Shown: positions 36,289 through 44,756 of the stretch, piece after piece
Layout of the letters: each line of letters opens with the position of its first letter
Numbering within the stretch: the stretch's first letter is position 1
Source: JAWXBM01 sp964470455
Lineage (GTDB): Bacteria > Pseudomonadota > Gammaproteobacteria > Xanthomonadales > SZUA-36
Assembly (NCBI GenBank): GCA_964470455.1
Contig: CAYYCX010000011.1
Location: 8,064 to 72,063 of the forward strand
Direction of reading: 5' to 3'
DNA length: 64,000 nucleotides
Translations under genes and position numbers: made by a program
The notes under the pieces: generated by a model
What the model was told of the DNA's origin: nothing
What the model saw: the letters and a program-made list of their open reading frames with translations, nothing else
The model's database searches: none

Positions 36289-37839
36289 ATGGCACACCTG
36301 CGCGCCACATCGCGGCGGCTTCCGCCCGGTTTGACCCATCAGCCGATCACCGGCTTCCTGCTCACCCTGTTGCTGCTGTTTTGCAGCGCCTCCGCGTTTT
36401 CGCAGGGAAAATCGGCCGACAGCATGCCGCCCTGGGCCGTGCTGGCCCTGAAGTTGGTTTCAGCCACCCATGTGCAGCCCACCACCGGCATCGTTATCGG
36501 CGCCCCGGACCGTGTGCTGGTGCCCATCGACTTTGCCCGCGAGGGTGACGAAATCATGGTGCTGGATGGTGGCACGGACATTGTCCGTCATGGCCGCCCG
36601 GCAACCATCGTGCATACCCTGCCGGCGGACAAACTGGCGGTTCTGAAGGTGCAGGGGCTGAACCGGCCTGCCGTAAAACTCTCCGCCGCCAGCCTGGCTG
36701 ATTTGAAGTCGCTGGCCCTGGTGGCCTTTCCACCGGCTGAACAGATTGCCCAGGGCGCAGCCCCGGTTCGCGCCGATGTAAAAACCCTGGCTGCCATCTC
36801 TGATGATCGCCCTACCCTGGATCCTTTTCCCAATGTCAGCGGCGCGCTCACGGACGCCTGCGGCAACCTGGTGGCATACAGTCTTCCGACCGGTGTGCAA
36901 AGCATGGAGCCTGCGGGTTCGCCACGCGTGGTTTGGGCTGATGGATTGAAGCGCGCCGCTACCATGGCCGGAGTGACCTTGCAGCAGGCCAATTGCGCGC
37001 CGGCATTTACCGGCGAAGAACCAGCCACACTCGCCGCGGAAGTCCCGCAGCAGTCCGCTGAAACTCCAGCCACTGCTTCCATGCCTGAAGCGAATGTGCC
37101 TGCGGAAGATGCCGTCGAAGCACCCACCGGTGATTATGGGCTGGAGCCTCAGGAAACGGATGCCGGGAACCCGCCTCCTGAAGCAGGAACCGGCGCTGAA
37201 GAACCGGAATCAGAAATCGGGGCTGAGGAACCTGAAGCAGAAATCGCTGGCGGCCTGGTGAATCCCGACACGACAGTGGAAGACTCTGCCGGAAGCGGTG
37301 AGGCGGTGAGCGATGGCGCTGGTGCCCCCCGGCGGCTTTTACTCACCGGCGTCATCCTTGGCAGCCTGGCCCTGTTGCTGCTGCTGGCCTGGCGGCTCAG
37401 CAAACGACGCAACAGCAGCCGCGCCAGCGAATCCGCGATGCTTTCGCCTGCGCCTGCCAGCGATGAGCCCCGTACGGTACGCTTCGAGAATGCCGCCAGT
37501 GCTGCAAAAGTGGTGTTGAACATTTCCGGCCAGCGTTCCGATGGCGAAGCTATCCGCATTCAATTGCCGGTCAGTGGTCCCGGCTGGATGGCGGAACTCG
37601 GCCGCCAGGAAGCCGATGCGGACCTTGGCAGCGCCACCGTGAGCCGCCATCATACACGGCTGCAGCTGCATGAGGGGCGCATCACCGTAACCGACCTGGA
37701 TTCCACCAACGGCACGCGCCTGAACGGCGTGGCCTGCCTGCCCGGCGAGGTGTTTTTCGTCGGGGCTGAAGACAGCCTGCAGCTCGGTGAGGTGACGGTC
37801 AGCCTGCAGCTGGCTGTGGATGACGAACGGGCGGTCTGA
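36289..37839 (+). CDS. membrane FHA protein with degenerate trypsin-like periplasmic domain
   Basis: 516 residues. N-terminal signal anchor (about 22-38); residues about 50-235 resemble a chymotrypsin-fold domain (TGIVIGAPDRVLVPIDFA, KLAVLKVQG, SGALTDACGNLVAYSL). The His expected after the second strand is absent, while a Ser is kept in VSGAL. An acidic Glu/Ala/Pro linker (about 245-345) leads to a TM (LLLTGVILGSLALLLLLAW) and a C-terminal FHA domain with SRHH and DLDSTNGTRLNG. So a periplasmic sensor-like domain is joined to a cytosolic phosphothreonine reader. The next gene starts directly after its stop. Confidence 0.82.
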   Translation: MAHLRATSRRLPPGLTHQPITGFLLTLLLLFCSASAFSQGKSADSMPPWAVLALKLVSATHVQPTTGIVIGAPDRVLVPIDFAREGDEIMVLDGGTDIVRHGRPATIVHTLPADKLAVLKVQGLNRPAVKLSAASLADLKSLALVAFPPAEQIAQGAAPVRADVKTLAAISDDRPTLDPFPNVSGALTDACGNLVAYSLPTGVQSMEPAGSPRVVWADGLKRAATMAGVTLQQANCAPAFTGEEPATLAAEVPQQSAETPATASMPEANVPAEDAVEAPTGDYGLEPQETDAGNPPPEAGTGAEEPESEIGAEEPEAEIAGGLVNPDTTVEDSAGSGEAVSDGAGAPRRLLLTGVILGSLALLLLLAWRLSKRRNSSRASESAMLSPAPASDEPRTVRFENAASAAKVVLNISGQRSDGEAIRIQLPVSGPGWMAELGRQEADADLGSATVSRHHTRLQLHEGRITVTDLDSTNGTRLNGVACLPGEVFFVGAEDSLQLGEVTVSLQLAVDDERAV

Positions 37840-40293
37840 ATGAGCCGCGGTTCAACGGCGATGATGCAACTTCAGCCAGGCTTTCGCATGGACAGCCTGC
37901 GCATCGAGCAGGTGCTTGGCCAGGGGTCTTTCAGCATCAGCTATCGCGTCAGCGACAGCCTGCAGAACGCGGAGTTCGTGCTCAGGGAATATTGCCCGGA
38001 GGGCTGGGTAGAACGCCTGGAGGATGGGCAGCTACACCCCGTGGCCGGCAAGGAAGCTGAGTTCCGCGCCGGCTTGCAGCAATTCCTGGCCGAAGGCCGG
38101 ATGCTGGCTGGCCTGCAGCACCACAACATTGTCGAGGTGCTGCGCTGTTTCGAGGCCCGTGGCACGGCCTGGATGCTGATGCCGTGGCTGCCCGGCGAGC
38201 TGCTCAGCCAGTGGCTGGAGCGGCAAGGCCCGATGGACCGGGCTCAGCTCGATGCCCTGCTGTTTCCACTGCTCGATGCATTGCAGTATCTGCACCGTAA
38301 CGCGGTGATTCACCAGGACATCAAGCCTTCCAATATTTTCATCACTGAAGATGGCCGGCCGGTGCTGCTGGATTTCGGCGCGGCACAGCAAGGCAAACTA
38401 CCTCGTGGCGTGGCTATGGGCAGCCCGGGTTACGCAGCTCCGGAACAGCAGACGGGCTCCGGTGGTATCGGCCCGTGGACTGACATCTACGGGCTGGCTG
38501 CCACGCTGCTACGCGCCGTGAGCGGCCGGGTTCCGCCAGCGGCGCAAGAGCGGCTTGACGCGCTGAAGCAGGGCTTGCCGGATCCGCTGCAATCACGGAT
38601 ATCGGCGATCCAGGCGCTGCCCGGAGCCTGGTCACGGGCCATCCTGGCGGGACTTGAACTCCAAGCGGACCAGCGTCCGCGCAGCGTCCCGGACTGGTTG
38701 GCCCTGTTTTCCGGGCCTGCGACAGGAGCCCGTCGAAGTGTCCTGGCTACCGGCCGGAACCCCCCGCTCGCTGCCAAAGAACACAGTCCGGAAGGCCGGC
38801 CCTGGTTGCCGCTGGTGTTACTGGCCGTGTTTGTGCTCTGTGTCGGAGTGCTGGCGTTTTACCTTTTTCGTGATGCAGGCATCAGGCCGGATGACCAGTC
38901 GTCAAAGGCTGAAAGCTCCCAAAATGCTCCCCCGTCTTCCCCCGTTGACAGCCGCGACCCGGAACTGAACCGGCGCTGGCAGGCGGCGCTGGAGGCGGAC
39001 ACCATTTTCGCCTACCAGCAGTTCCGGCAGGATTACCCCAATTCCATTCACGAAGCCGATGCCAGGCAGTACCTGGCGCGGCTGGATGACGAGTTGTGGC
39101 AGACCCTGGATGCCGAAGGCAGCCGTTCAGCCTATGAGTCGTACCTGGAGCAATTGCCCGAGGGACGCCACGTGGCCGAAGCTCGGATCCGCCTGGATGT
39201 GCTGGATCGCACGGCCGCCGAAGCCGAGCGCCAGCAGGCACTGCGGCAGCAACAGGACAACCTGGCCTGGAATGAAGCGCGTATGCAACGCAGCATCGCT
39301 GCCATCGATGCGTACCTGGCGGAATTTCCGGATGGCCAGCATCTTGAGGAAGCCCAGGCCTTGCGGCGCCAGCTCAGCGATGCCGCCAATGACGGCTCGG
39401 CTTTTGCTGCCGCACAGAAACTCAACACACGCAAGGCTTACCAGTCCTATATCGACGCATTCCCGCGCGGGCAGCACATCGCCGCGGCCCTGACCGCCAT
39501 CGATGATCTGACGCTGCGACCCGGCAAGCGCTTTCGTGACTGTGACCTTTGCCCTGACCTCGTGGTGCTGGAAGGCGGCACCTTCTGGCAGGGCGCGGAA
39601 GAGGAATCCACTACCTCATTGTCCAATGAGAAGCCGCAGCGCCAGGTTGTGCTGCAGAAAAACTTTGCCATCGGCATCCACGAAGTGACCATGGCGCAAT
39701 GGGATGCCTGCGTGGCCGACGGTGCCTGCAGGCCCGCGCCCGACAATGGCTGGGGGCGCGGTTCACGGCCGGTGATCATGGTGTCCTGGAATGATGCGCA
39801 AAGCTACGTCGAATGGCTCAGCGGGAAAACCGGCGAGCAGTACCGCCTGCCCAGCGAAAGCGAGTGGGAATACGCCGCACGGGCCGGCGAAACGGATGAA
39901 TGGCCTGAAGGCGACCCGGCCTATGTGTGCAGCCTGGGCAATATTGCCGGCAGCGAAACCGGCTTCCGCTGGGCGCACCAGGCCTGCGCTGATCCGTTTG
40001 CACTGGAAACGGCGCCGGTCGGCTCCTTCCCTGCCAATTCACTGGGTATTCAGGACAGCATTGGTAACGTCGCCGAATGGACCCTGGATTGCATGAGCCT
40101 GTCCTACCATGACGCACCGGCCGATGGCAGCGCCAACAACCGCGGCCTGTGCAATTCGCGCGTTACGCGCGGTGGCTCATGGTTCAGCGGAGCTCGCGAA
40201 TCGCGGCTGACGGCGCGCTTCAATCTCAAGGCCGGCGACCGCAATGATTTCACCGGTTTCCGCGTGGTCAGGGAATTGGCACCGGAATCCTGA
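37840..40293 (+). CDS. membrane Ser/Thr kinase - FGE-sulfatase domain fusion
   Basis: 817 residues. Kinase domain about 15-290: glycine loop LGQGSFSISY (26-35), HQDIKPSN (158-165) and LLDFGAA (176-182), APEQ (200-203). The beta-3 lysine of VAIK-type motifs is Arg49 (FVLREY). One TM at about 321-341. Then helical repeat segments (380-550, YQQFRQDYPNSIHEADARQY repeated in variants) and a C-terminal FGE/SUMF1-like domain (about 574-815: VVLEGGTFWQGAEEE, RLPSESEWEYAARAGE, IGNVAEWT, TRGGSWF). The kinase faces the cytosol, the FGE-like domain the periplasm. Kinase plus FHA neighbours indicate Thr-phosphorylation signalling. The Arg substitution makes activity uncertain. Confidence 0.88.
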   Translation: MSRGSTAMMQLQPGFRMDSLRIEQVLGQGSFSISYRVSDSLQNAEFVLREYCPEGWVERLEDGQLHPVAGKEAEFRAGLQQFLAEGRMLAGLQHHNIVEVLRCFEARGTAWMLMPWLPGELLSQWLERQGPMDRAQLDALLFPLLDALQYLHRNAVIHQDIKPSNIFITEDGRPVLLDFGAAQQGKLPRGVAMGSPGYAAPEQQTGSGGIGPWTDIYGLAATLLRAVSGRVPPAAQERLDALKQGLPDPLQSRISAIQALPGAWSRAILAGLELQADQRPRSVPDWLALFSGPATGARRSVLATGRNPPLAAKEHSPEGRPWLPLVLLAVFVLCVGVLAFYLFRDAGIRPDDQSSKAESSQNAPPSSPVDSRDPELNRRWQAALEADTIFAYQQFRQDYPNSIHEADARQYLARLDDELWQTLDAEGSRSAYESYLEQLPEGRHVAEARIRLDVLDRTAAEAERQQALRQQQDNLAWNEARMQRSIAAIDAYLAEFPDGQHLEEAQALRRQLSDAANDGSAFAAAQKLNTRKAYQSYIDAFPRGQHIAAALTAIDDLTLRPGKRFRDCDLCPDLVVLEGGTFWQGAEEESTTSLSNEKPQRQVVLQKNFAIGIHEVTMAQWDACVADGACRPAPDNGWGRGSRPVIMVSWNDAQSYVEWLSGKTGEQYRLPSESEWEYAARAGETDEWPEGDPAYVCSLGNIAGSETGFRWAHQACADPFALETAPVGSFPANSLGIQDSIGNVAEWTLDCMSLSYHDAPADGSANNRGLCNSRVTRGGSWFSGARESRLTARFNLKAGDRNDFTGFRVVRELAPES

Positions 40294-40321
40294 GTCATAG
40301 CAGGTGAGGAGTATCGAGAAC

Positions 40322-41566
40322 ATGCGCGAACAACCAGCCAGGATTGCTGACGCCGGGCAAAATGCAGGTACTATCACCGGCACTAACATGCCTTCGGTGC
40401 GGACGGCGCGCGCGCAGCCCCCTCTTACACCTTCTGCACGCTTTCACCTTGAACTCAAGCGGGTTTTTACCGCCCTGCTGCTGGCGATTCCGGCAGGGTT
40501 ATGGGCCCAGTCGGCCGATATCGCCGGCCAGGAAAAAACTTCTGAGGGTGATGAAACCAGCCAGCATGTGGAGGAAAGCGAGGAGGCGTTCCGCCGCCGC
40601 ATGGAAACCGCTGAATCCCACGACCAGTCAGCGGTCATGCGCCCGCGCAGCAGTGGCACCAACAAGGTGCCGGAGGGCATCGACGCCCTGCCGGCCGATT
40701 CCCGCAAGCACCTTCGAGACGAACTGCGCAATGTGATCATTGAACAGGGCGAATGGCAACCCGAAGATGCCGGCAAGGTGTACCCCTACACGCCCAGCGC
40801 CGCCGCGGAAAAGGACCCGCAACTGCGCCAGCAGGAACAGGCGGCCTGGGGCGAGTTGGTGCAGGAGTACCACAAGCGCGAAGCCGCGGCACTGGCCATG
40901 GGTGGCGGTCGCGGGGGCAGCCAGGAATCTAAGGAACAACGCACAGGTTCATCGGCCGGTGTTTCCGGTAGCGGCCGGAAGTCCTCCGACCCGGCGGAGC
41001 GTTCCGCGAGCGATGCAGTGGAAAGCACGGCCGCGAGCGCCGGAGTATCGCAAAGTGCGCTGGAGTTCCTGAAGCAGCAGCAAAGTGGTGCGGCCGGCGG
41101 CCAATCGGGGGCAGAAGCCGGTGGCGCATCAGGCGCCATCGCCGCAGCTTCCAGCCAGGATAGCCCTTCCGCCAGGCAGTCCCAGACCCAGGCTCCAAGC
41201 CAGCCGCCACCGTCTACCGCTGCTCAAGCGGCAGCCGGCAAACCTGCCGAAAATGAGCGAAGTAAGGAACCCGATGAGCCCGAAGCACTCAAGCCACCAC
41301 CCGGCAGCCTGGCCATCGCCGAACTGGCGGCTCTGGAGGAAAAAGCGCGCCGTGAAGCCGAGGCGCAGGCTCAACCGCCTGCCGCTCCTCAAGTAGCGGC
41401 TGAATCGGCTGACAACAACCCGCAGCAGGTCGCGGCCATGAAGCAGCAAAGCAGCGAGCAACCACCGCCTTTGCCCGGCACCATCGCCATACCCGAACTG
41501 GAAAAGCTGCAGGGCATGGAAGAAGCCCAGCCACTGGCGGCCAAGGAACCGGATACGGAGCCATAG
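40322..41566 (+). CDS. secreted Pro/Ala/Gln/Ser-rich protein of the VWA operon
   Basis: About 414 residues, family not recognised. A hydrophobic segment FTALLLAIPAGLWAQSA (about residues 48-62) looks like a signal peptide or anchor with a long leader. The middle keeps a structured-looking part (GIDALPADSRKHLRDELRNV, WGELVQEYHKRE), after which the protein is low complexity. Two copies of a short motif, PPPGSLAIAELAALE and PLPGTIAIPELEKLQ, stand near the C-terminus. Start ATG 40322 with GAGGAG upstream; a GTG at 40304 is in frame. Last gene of the plus-strand run. Confidence 0.6.
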   Translation: MREQPARIADAGQNAGTITGTNMPSVRTARAQPPLTPSARFHLELKRVFTALLLAIPAGLWAQSADIAGQEKTSEGDETSQHVEESEEAFRRRMETAESHDQSAVMRPRSSGTNKVPEGIDALPADSRKHLRDELRNVIIEQGEWQPEDAGKVYPYTPSAAAEKDPQLRQQEQAAWGELVQEYHKREAAALAMGGGRGGSQESKEQRTGSSAGVSGSGRKSSDPAERSASDAVESTAASAGVSQSALEFLKQQQSGAAGGQSGAEAGGASGAIAAASSQDSPSARQSQTQAPSQPPPSTAAQAAAGKPAENERSKEPDEPEALKPPPGSLAIAELAALEEKARREAEAQAQPPAAPQVAAESADNNPQQVAAMKQQSSEQPPPLPGTIAIPELEKLQGMEEAQPLAAKEPDTEP

Positions 41567-41609
41567 CTCCAGCCGCGAAAACAAGGAGGACTGAAAGCGG
41601 CCGCCGCTC

Positions 41610-42494
41610 TCAATCCGTAGCTACAGTCACCAGGGCGGGAATCAGCATCAGGTACAGAGTGCTGGCCCGGATGTACGCCTGTTCCCGATAACGCTGGCGC
41701 GTTTCCTCGTTCATTTCCTCGGCAGCTTCGATCCGTTCCTTCAGTAACTCCGGATCCATTTCATCATCGGCCATGCGCTGGAAAGCATCCAGCTTGTAGC
41801 TCAGCTCATCGATGGCCGAATCGGTAATGCCATCCAGCTCTTCCTGGAACTGCAGGTATTCCATGTTGTTGCGCTGGTGCAGGGTCTCCGCGCGATACGC
41901 CAGCAGGCTGTTCCCGGACAGCACTGCGGCCTCGGGCCCGCCCTGCGGGTACTGCAGGCTGTCGGCCACAGCGCTGCGAATGATGATGGCGTCTTCCAGC
42001 ACCGACTGCATATCGATCATGCTCACCAGGATCGGCCAGGCGAGCCGGATGCGTTCCAGTTCCTGCTCAATGGCGGCACGGTTCTGCTGCGCGTAACGCA
42101 TCATCTCGCCTGCCCCGCGCAGCATCGAATCCGGGTCGGCGATCCGCGCCAGGGGCGTTGGATACTGTTGCAGGGCCTGCGCCTGGTCTTCCAGGCTGTG
42201 CTGGCCTGAAGCCGGTTCCGCGGCAAGATAATCCAGCAGTTCCGCATCCGCGCCATTGGCCAGCAGCAGAAGCAGGCTGAGCTGGCGGTACTGCTCGCCA
42301 GGCGGCAGGTCACCCAAGGCCTGGAGCGTTGCAGGGTTCGCGGTTTCGCTGTTGGCCACCGCCGGCAATGCCAGGCCCACATACAACACGACCAGCAGCA
42401 AACCAGCCGTGATGAACCGGGGCAGCCGGCAATGCAAACTCAAACTGCCCCCGCGATCACCAGGGTTGTTGCTGGCGTTTCGCAATAGGAACAT
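41610..42494 (-). CDS. unknown membrane/periplasmic protein next to the MORN-like lipoproteins
   Basis: 294 residues, not recognised. An N-terminal hydrophobic segment (ITAGLLLVVLYVGLALPAVA) ends like a signal peptide. The body is helical and acidic, with a charged helix around 240-275 (DPELLKERIEAAEEMNEETR). A short hydrophobic C-terminus (LYLMLIPALVTVATD) could be a second membrane segment. It starts at the stop of the upstream lipoprotein gene (TGATG), so it is translationally coupled to it. It converges on the Pro-rich gene with 43 bases between. Confidence 0.55.
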   Translation of the reverse strand: MFLLRNASNNPGDRGGSLSLHCRLPRFITAGLLLVVLYVGLALPAVANSETANPATLQALGDLPPGEQYRQLSLLLLLANGADAELLDYLAAEPASGQHSLEDQAQALQQYPTPLARIADPDSMLRGAGEMMRYAQQNRAAIEQELERIRLAWPILVSMIDMQSVLEDAIIIRSAVADSLQYPQGGPEAAVLSGNSLLAYRAETLHQRNNMEYLQFQEELDGITDSAIDELSYKLDAFQRMADDEMDPELLKERIEAAEEMNEETRQRYREQAYIRASTLYLMLIPALVTVATD

Positions 42495-44476
42495 CAATGA
42501 AAATTCACCGGTGAAAGCTGCTGGTCATCCGCGGCACCGGCGTCCTTGCCCATGTTGAACTTGCGCGTGCTGGTTTTCCGGCCCGGCTGCTCCACGCGAA
42601 CGATCCCATGCGGCAGCCCCTGTTCGAACTGGCCTTCGTAATAGATCGCGCCAATACTCGCCGGCGAGCGCACGATCATGGCGCCCAGGCCCTGCGCCAG
42701 GCCGTTTTCAGACCGCCCCAGGTACTCGATTTCACTGCCATCATCGGTACGCACCAGCCCGTATCCCGCGCCACTGGCGAAACCCTGGCCACACTGGCCA
42801 TACCAGGTGCCCTGCTGCGCGGCCTGCGGATGCCGGAACCGGCAATGTGAAGGGCTGTCGTGCAACAGGGAACGGGCATATTTCTGGTACAGGGCTGTGG
42901 TCTGGGCTTTGAATTCAGCGAAATTTTTCGCGGTGATTTCTTCATTGGATTCGAGCAGTTCGACCTGCACCGAACTCTGTTGGTTCAAAGCGGGCGCCAT
43001 TTGCATCAGGAAATTCTCGCCCACGGTCTTGGATTCGGCATTCTTGTTCATGGCCACATTAACCGCCCAGACGGAAGACAGTGCCAGCGCGCTGGTGATG
43101 AACTGCCAGTTGTTGTAGGAACCCCAGCTACCCGAATCGCTGGCCTGGCCACCGGCATACACCGCACCGGCCATGGCCACGATGGCCAGGGCGGTCGCCA
43201 TGTTCTGCGCACGGGCAATTTCCCGCCGCTCTTCCAGCAGCTGGTATTCAGCAACAATCATTTTGCGCATCTCGTCGCCATACACGCCCCTGTAGCCACC
43301 GGCATAAATTGCCGCGGCCTGCTGCGCCAGGAATTTGCGTTCCGCCACCAACAGGGCTTCCGCCAGCCTCACACGGCTGCGAATGCTGACGTCTTCGGAT
43401 CGCATCAGGAAGGCGTTGGCCAGCTCCGGATCAAATTCCGCCAGTGCGTTTTGCCGGGCAAAAAATGTAGCCCGGTCATGATCGATTTCGTTCAGCGCCC
43501 GCACTACGCGCGTGGCGGCGCCTTTGACAAAATCCTCAGCAAAGGGGTCCACCGATACATCCTGGTCCAGCCGCGCCACCACATCGCTTTGCATGCGGAT
43601 TTTTTCCAGCGGGTAATTCTCCACCGAAGCCACCCCGGAACGCGCCTGGCCGGCCGACTTGAGCGGCAGGTCCAGCCCCGCTGGGCTGCCATGAGCAAGG
43701 AAAGAAATGAAATCCAGTGGCCGCGCCACGGCCACCGGCTGCATGGCCAGGCGGGCGGCGAATTCGCGTTGCGCAACCTCGACGGATTGCCGCCATGCGG
43801 AACCGACCAGGGGCTCACTGGACAGCAGCAGTCCGAGAGTGGGTGGGCTCAGCCAGTGATTGCTGTGCAGTACGAACAGGGGGGTGACCAGGTCGCCAAA
43901 GGTCAACGGCGGTGCATCCATCATCCGGCGGGCGTCCGGAAAGGAATAGGTGGCAAAATCGATGGTGAGAACCGCCGGGACTGACTCGGTGGCCAGCAGG
44001 GGTTTGCTGGTGAGCTGCCCTTGCTCATCCTGGTAGACCAGGTGGGGTGACAGCAGAACCGAGTTTTCCGGCAGTACGGCTTGCAGTTCACGGTAAAGCG
44101 ACATGGCAAAGTAATTGGATTTGGCAATCAGCGCCTCGGCAATCCGGTCGCTCGTGCCGTCCGTCTCTTTCACCTCACCGCCGATGGGGTGAGCAGCAAA
44201 AGCATCGAAATAGGCCACTTCCGCACCACGGTCCACCATGGCCGGATAGCGGATGATGACATTGGCATCGGCTTGTGAAAGGCCCCCGTCCCGCAATTCC
44301 AGGTCAGGCTGCGGCTGGTACACCGACTGCTTCAACCCGCGCGCGGTGCTGGCGCAGCCATTTAGCCCGATTACCGCCAGGCACAGTGCGACCCACAGGA
44401 CGATCTGCCTGAACAGGCGCGGGTGTTGCCGATGCAAAAAGATCAGTGATCGCGGTTTTGAAAAAATGCCGTACAC
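42494..44476 (-). CDS. large lipoprotein with MORN-like C-terminus (paralog 1)
   Basis: About 660 residues. A lipoprotein signal with lipobox NGCA near residue 40 follows a charged leader. The N-terminal half resembles its neighbour (AKSNYFAMSLYRELQAVLP, NSVLLSPHLVYQDE). A hydrophobic pair near 420-475 could be membrane-embedded. The C-terminal 130 residues contain MORN-like repeats (GTWYGQCGQGFASGAGYGLV, YEGQFEQGLPHG). The start at 44476 is GTG; the signal peptide would fit a later start too. No family known to me. Confidence 0.65.
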   Translation of the reverse strand: MYGIFSKPRSLIFLHRQHPRLFRQIVLWVALCLAVIGLNGCASTARGLKQSVYQPQPDLELRDGGLSQADANVIIRYPAMVDRGAEVAYFDAFAAHPIGGEVKETDGTSDRIAEALIAKSNYFAMSLYRELQAVLPENSVLLSPHLVYQDEQGQLTSKPLLATESVPAVLTIDFATYSFPDARRMMDAPPLTFGDLVTPLFVLHSNHWLSPPTLGLLLSSEPLVGSAWRQSVEVAQREFAARLAMQPVAVARPLDFISFLAHGSPAGLDLPLKSAGQARSGVASVENYPLEKIRMQSDVVARLDQDVSVDPFAEDFVKGAATRVVRALNEIDHDRATFFARQNALAEFDPELANAFLMRSEDVSIRSRVRLAEALLVAERKFLAQQAAAIYAGGYRGVYGDEMRKMIVAEYQLLEERREIARAQNMATALAIVAMAGAVYAGGQASDSGSWGSYNNWQFITSALALSSVWAVNVAMNKNAESKTVGENFLMQMAPALNQQSSVQVELLESNEEITAKNFAEFKAQTTALYQKYARSLLHDSPSHCRFRHPQAAQQGTWYGQCGQGFASGAGYGLVRTDDGSEIEYLGRSENGLAQGLGAMIVRSPASIGAIYYEGQFEQGLPHGIVRVEQPGRKTSTRKFNMGKDAGAADDQQLSPVNFH

Positions 44477-44545
44477 GGAATCTTCGCCATGAACACCGGA
44501 AAGCCCCGGATGCGGACCATTTTAGCAGGCCCTGTTCCGGGCGAT

Positions 44546-44743
44546 GTAGGAAATCCCCTCGCAGGCGGCGCGCAAGCGCCGGTCAAATGATGTCGGGGCT
44601 GGCGACCCTCCTGCAATCCATGTGCGTAGGAGGCGCTTTAGCGCCGAATCTGCCCCCGTCGGGGCTTGCGCCCCTCCTGCCATCGCGGCTGTAGGAGGCG
44701 CTTTAGCGCCGAATCTGCACCTGTCGGGGCTTGCGCCCCTCCT
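44546..44743. repeat. REP-type palindromic repeat cluster
   Basis: Two near-identical 53-bp units, at 44626-44678 and 44691-44743, each begin GTAGGAGGCGCTTTAGCGCC, with a hairpin GGCGCTTTAGCGCC, and end in an inverted-type segment GTCGGGGCTTGCGCCCCTCCT. A degenerate third copy lies at 44546-44613. The GTAGGAG plus short hairpin plus CGAA design is that of Pseudomonas/Xanthomonas REP sequences arranged as BIME-like pairs. They lie between the two MORN-like lipoprotein genes and account for most of the 280-bp gap. Confidence 0.85.
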
Positions 44744-44756
44744 CCGGGACAGGCAT

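Noticed and set aside
33142..40293. Type VI secretion regulatory cluster (PpkA/PppA/Fha)
   Set aside because: FHA, kinase and VWA parts are present, but there are no Tss core genes, no PP2C phosphatase, and the proteins are built differently.
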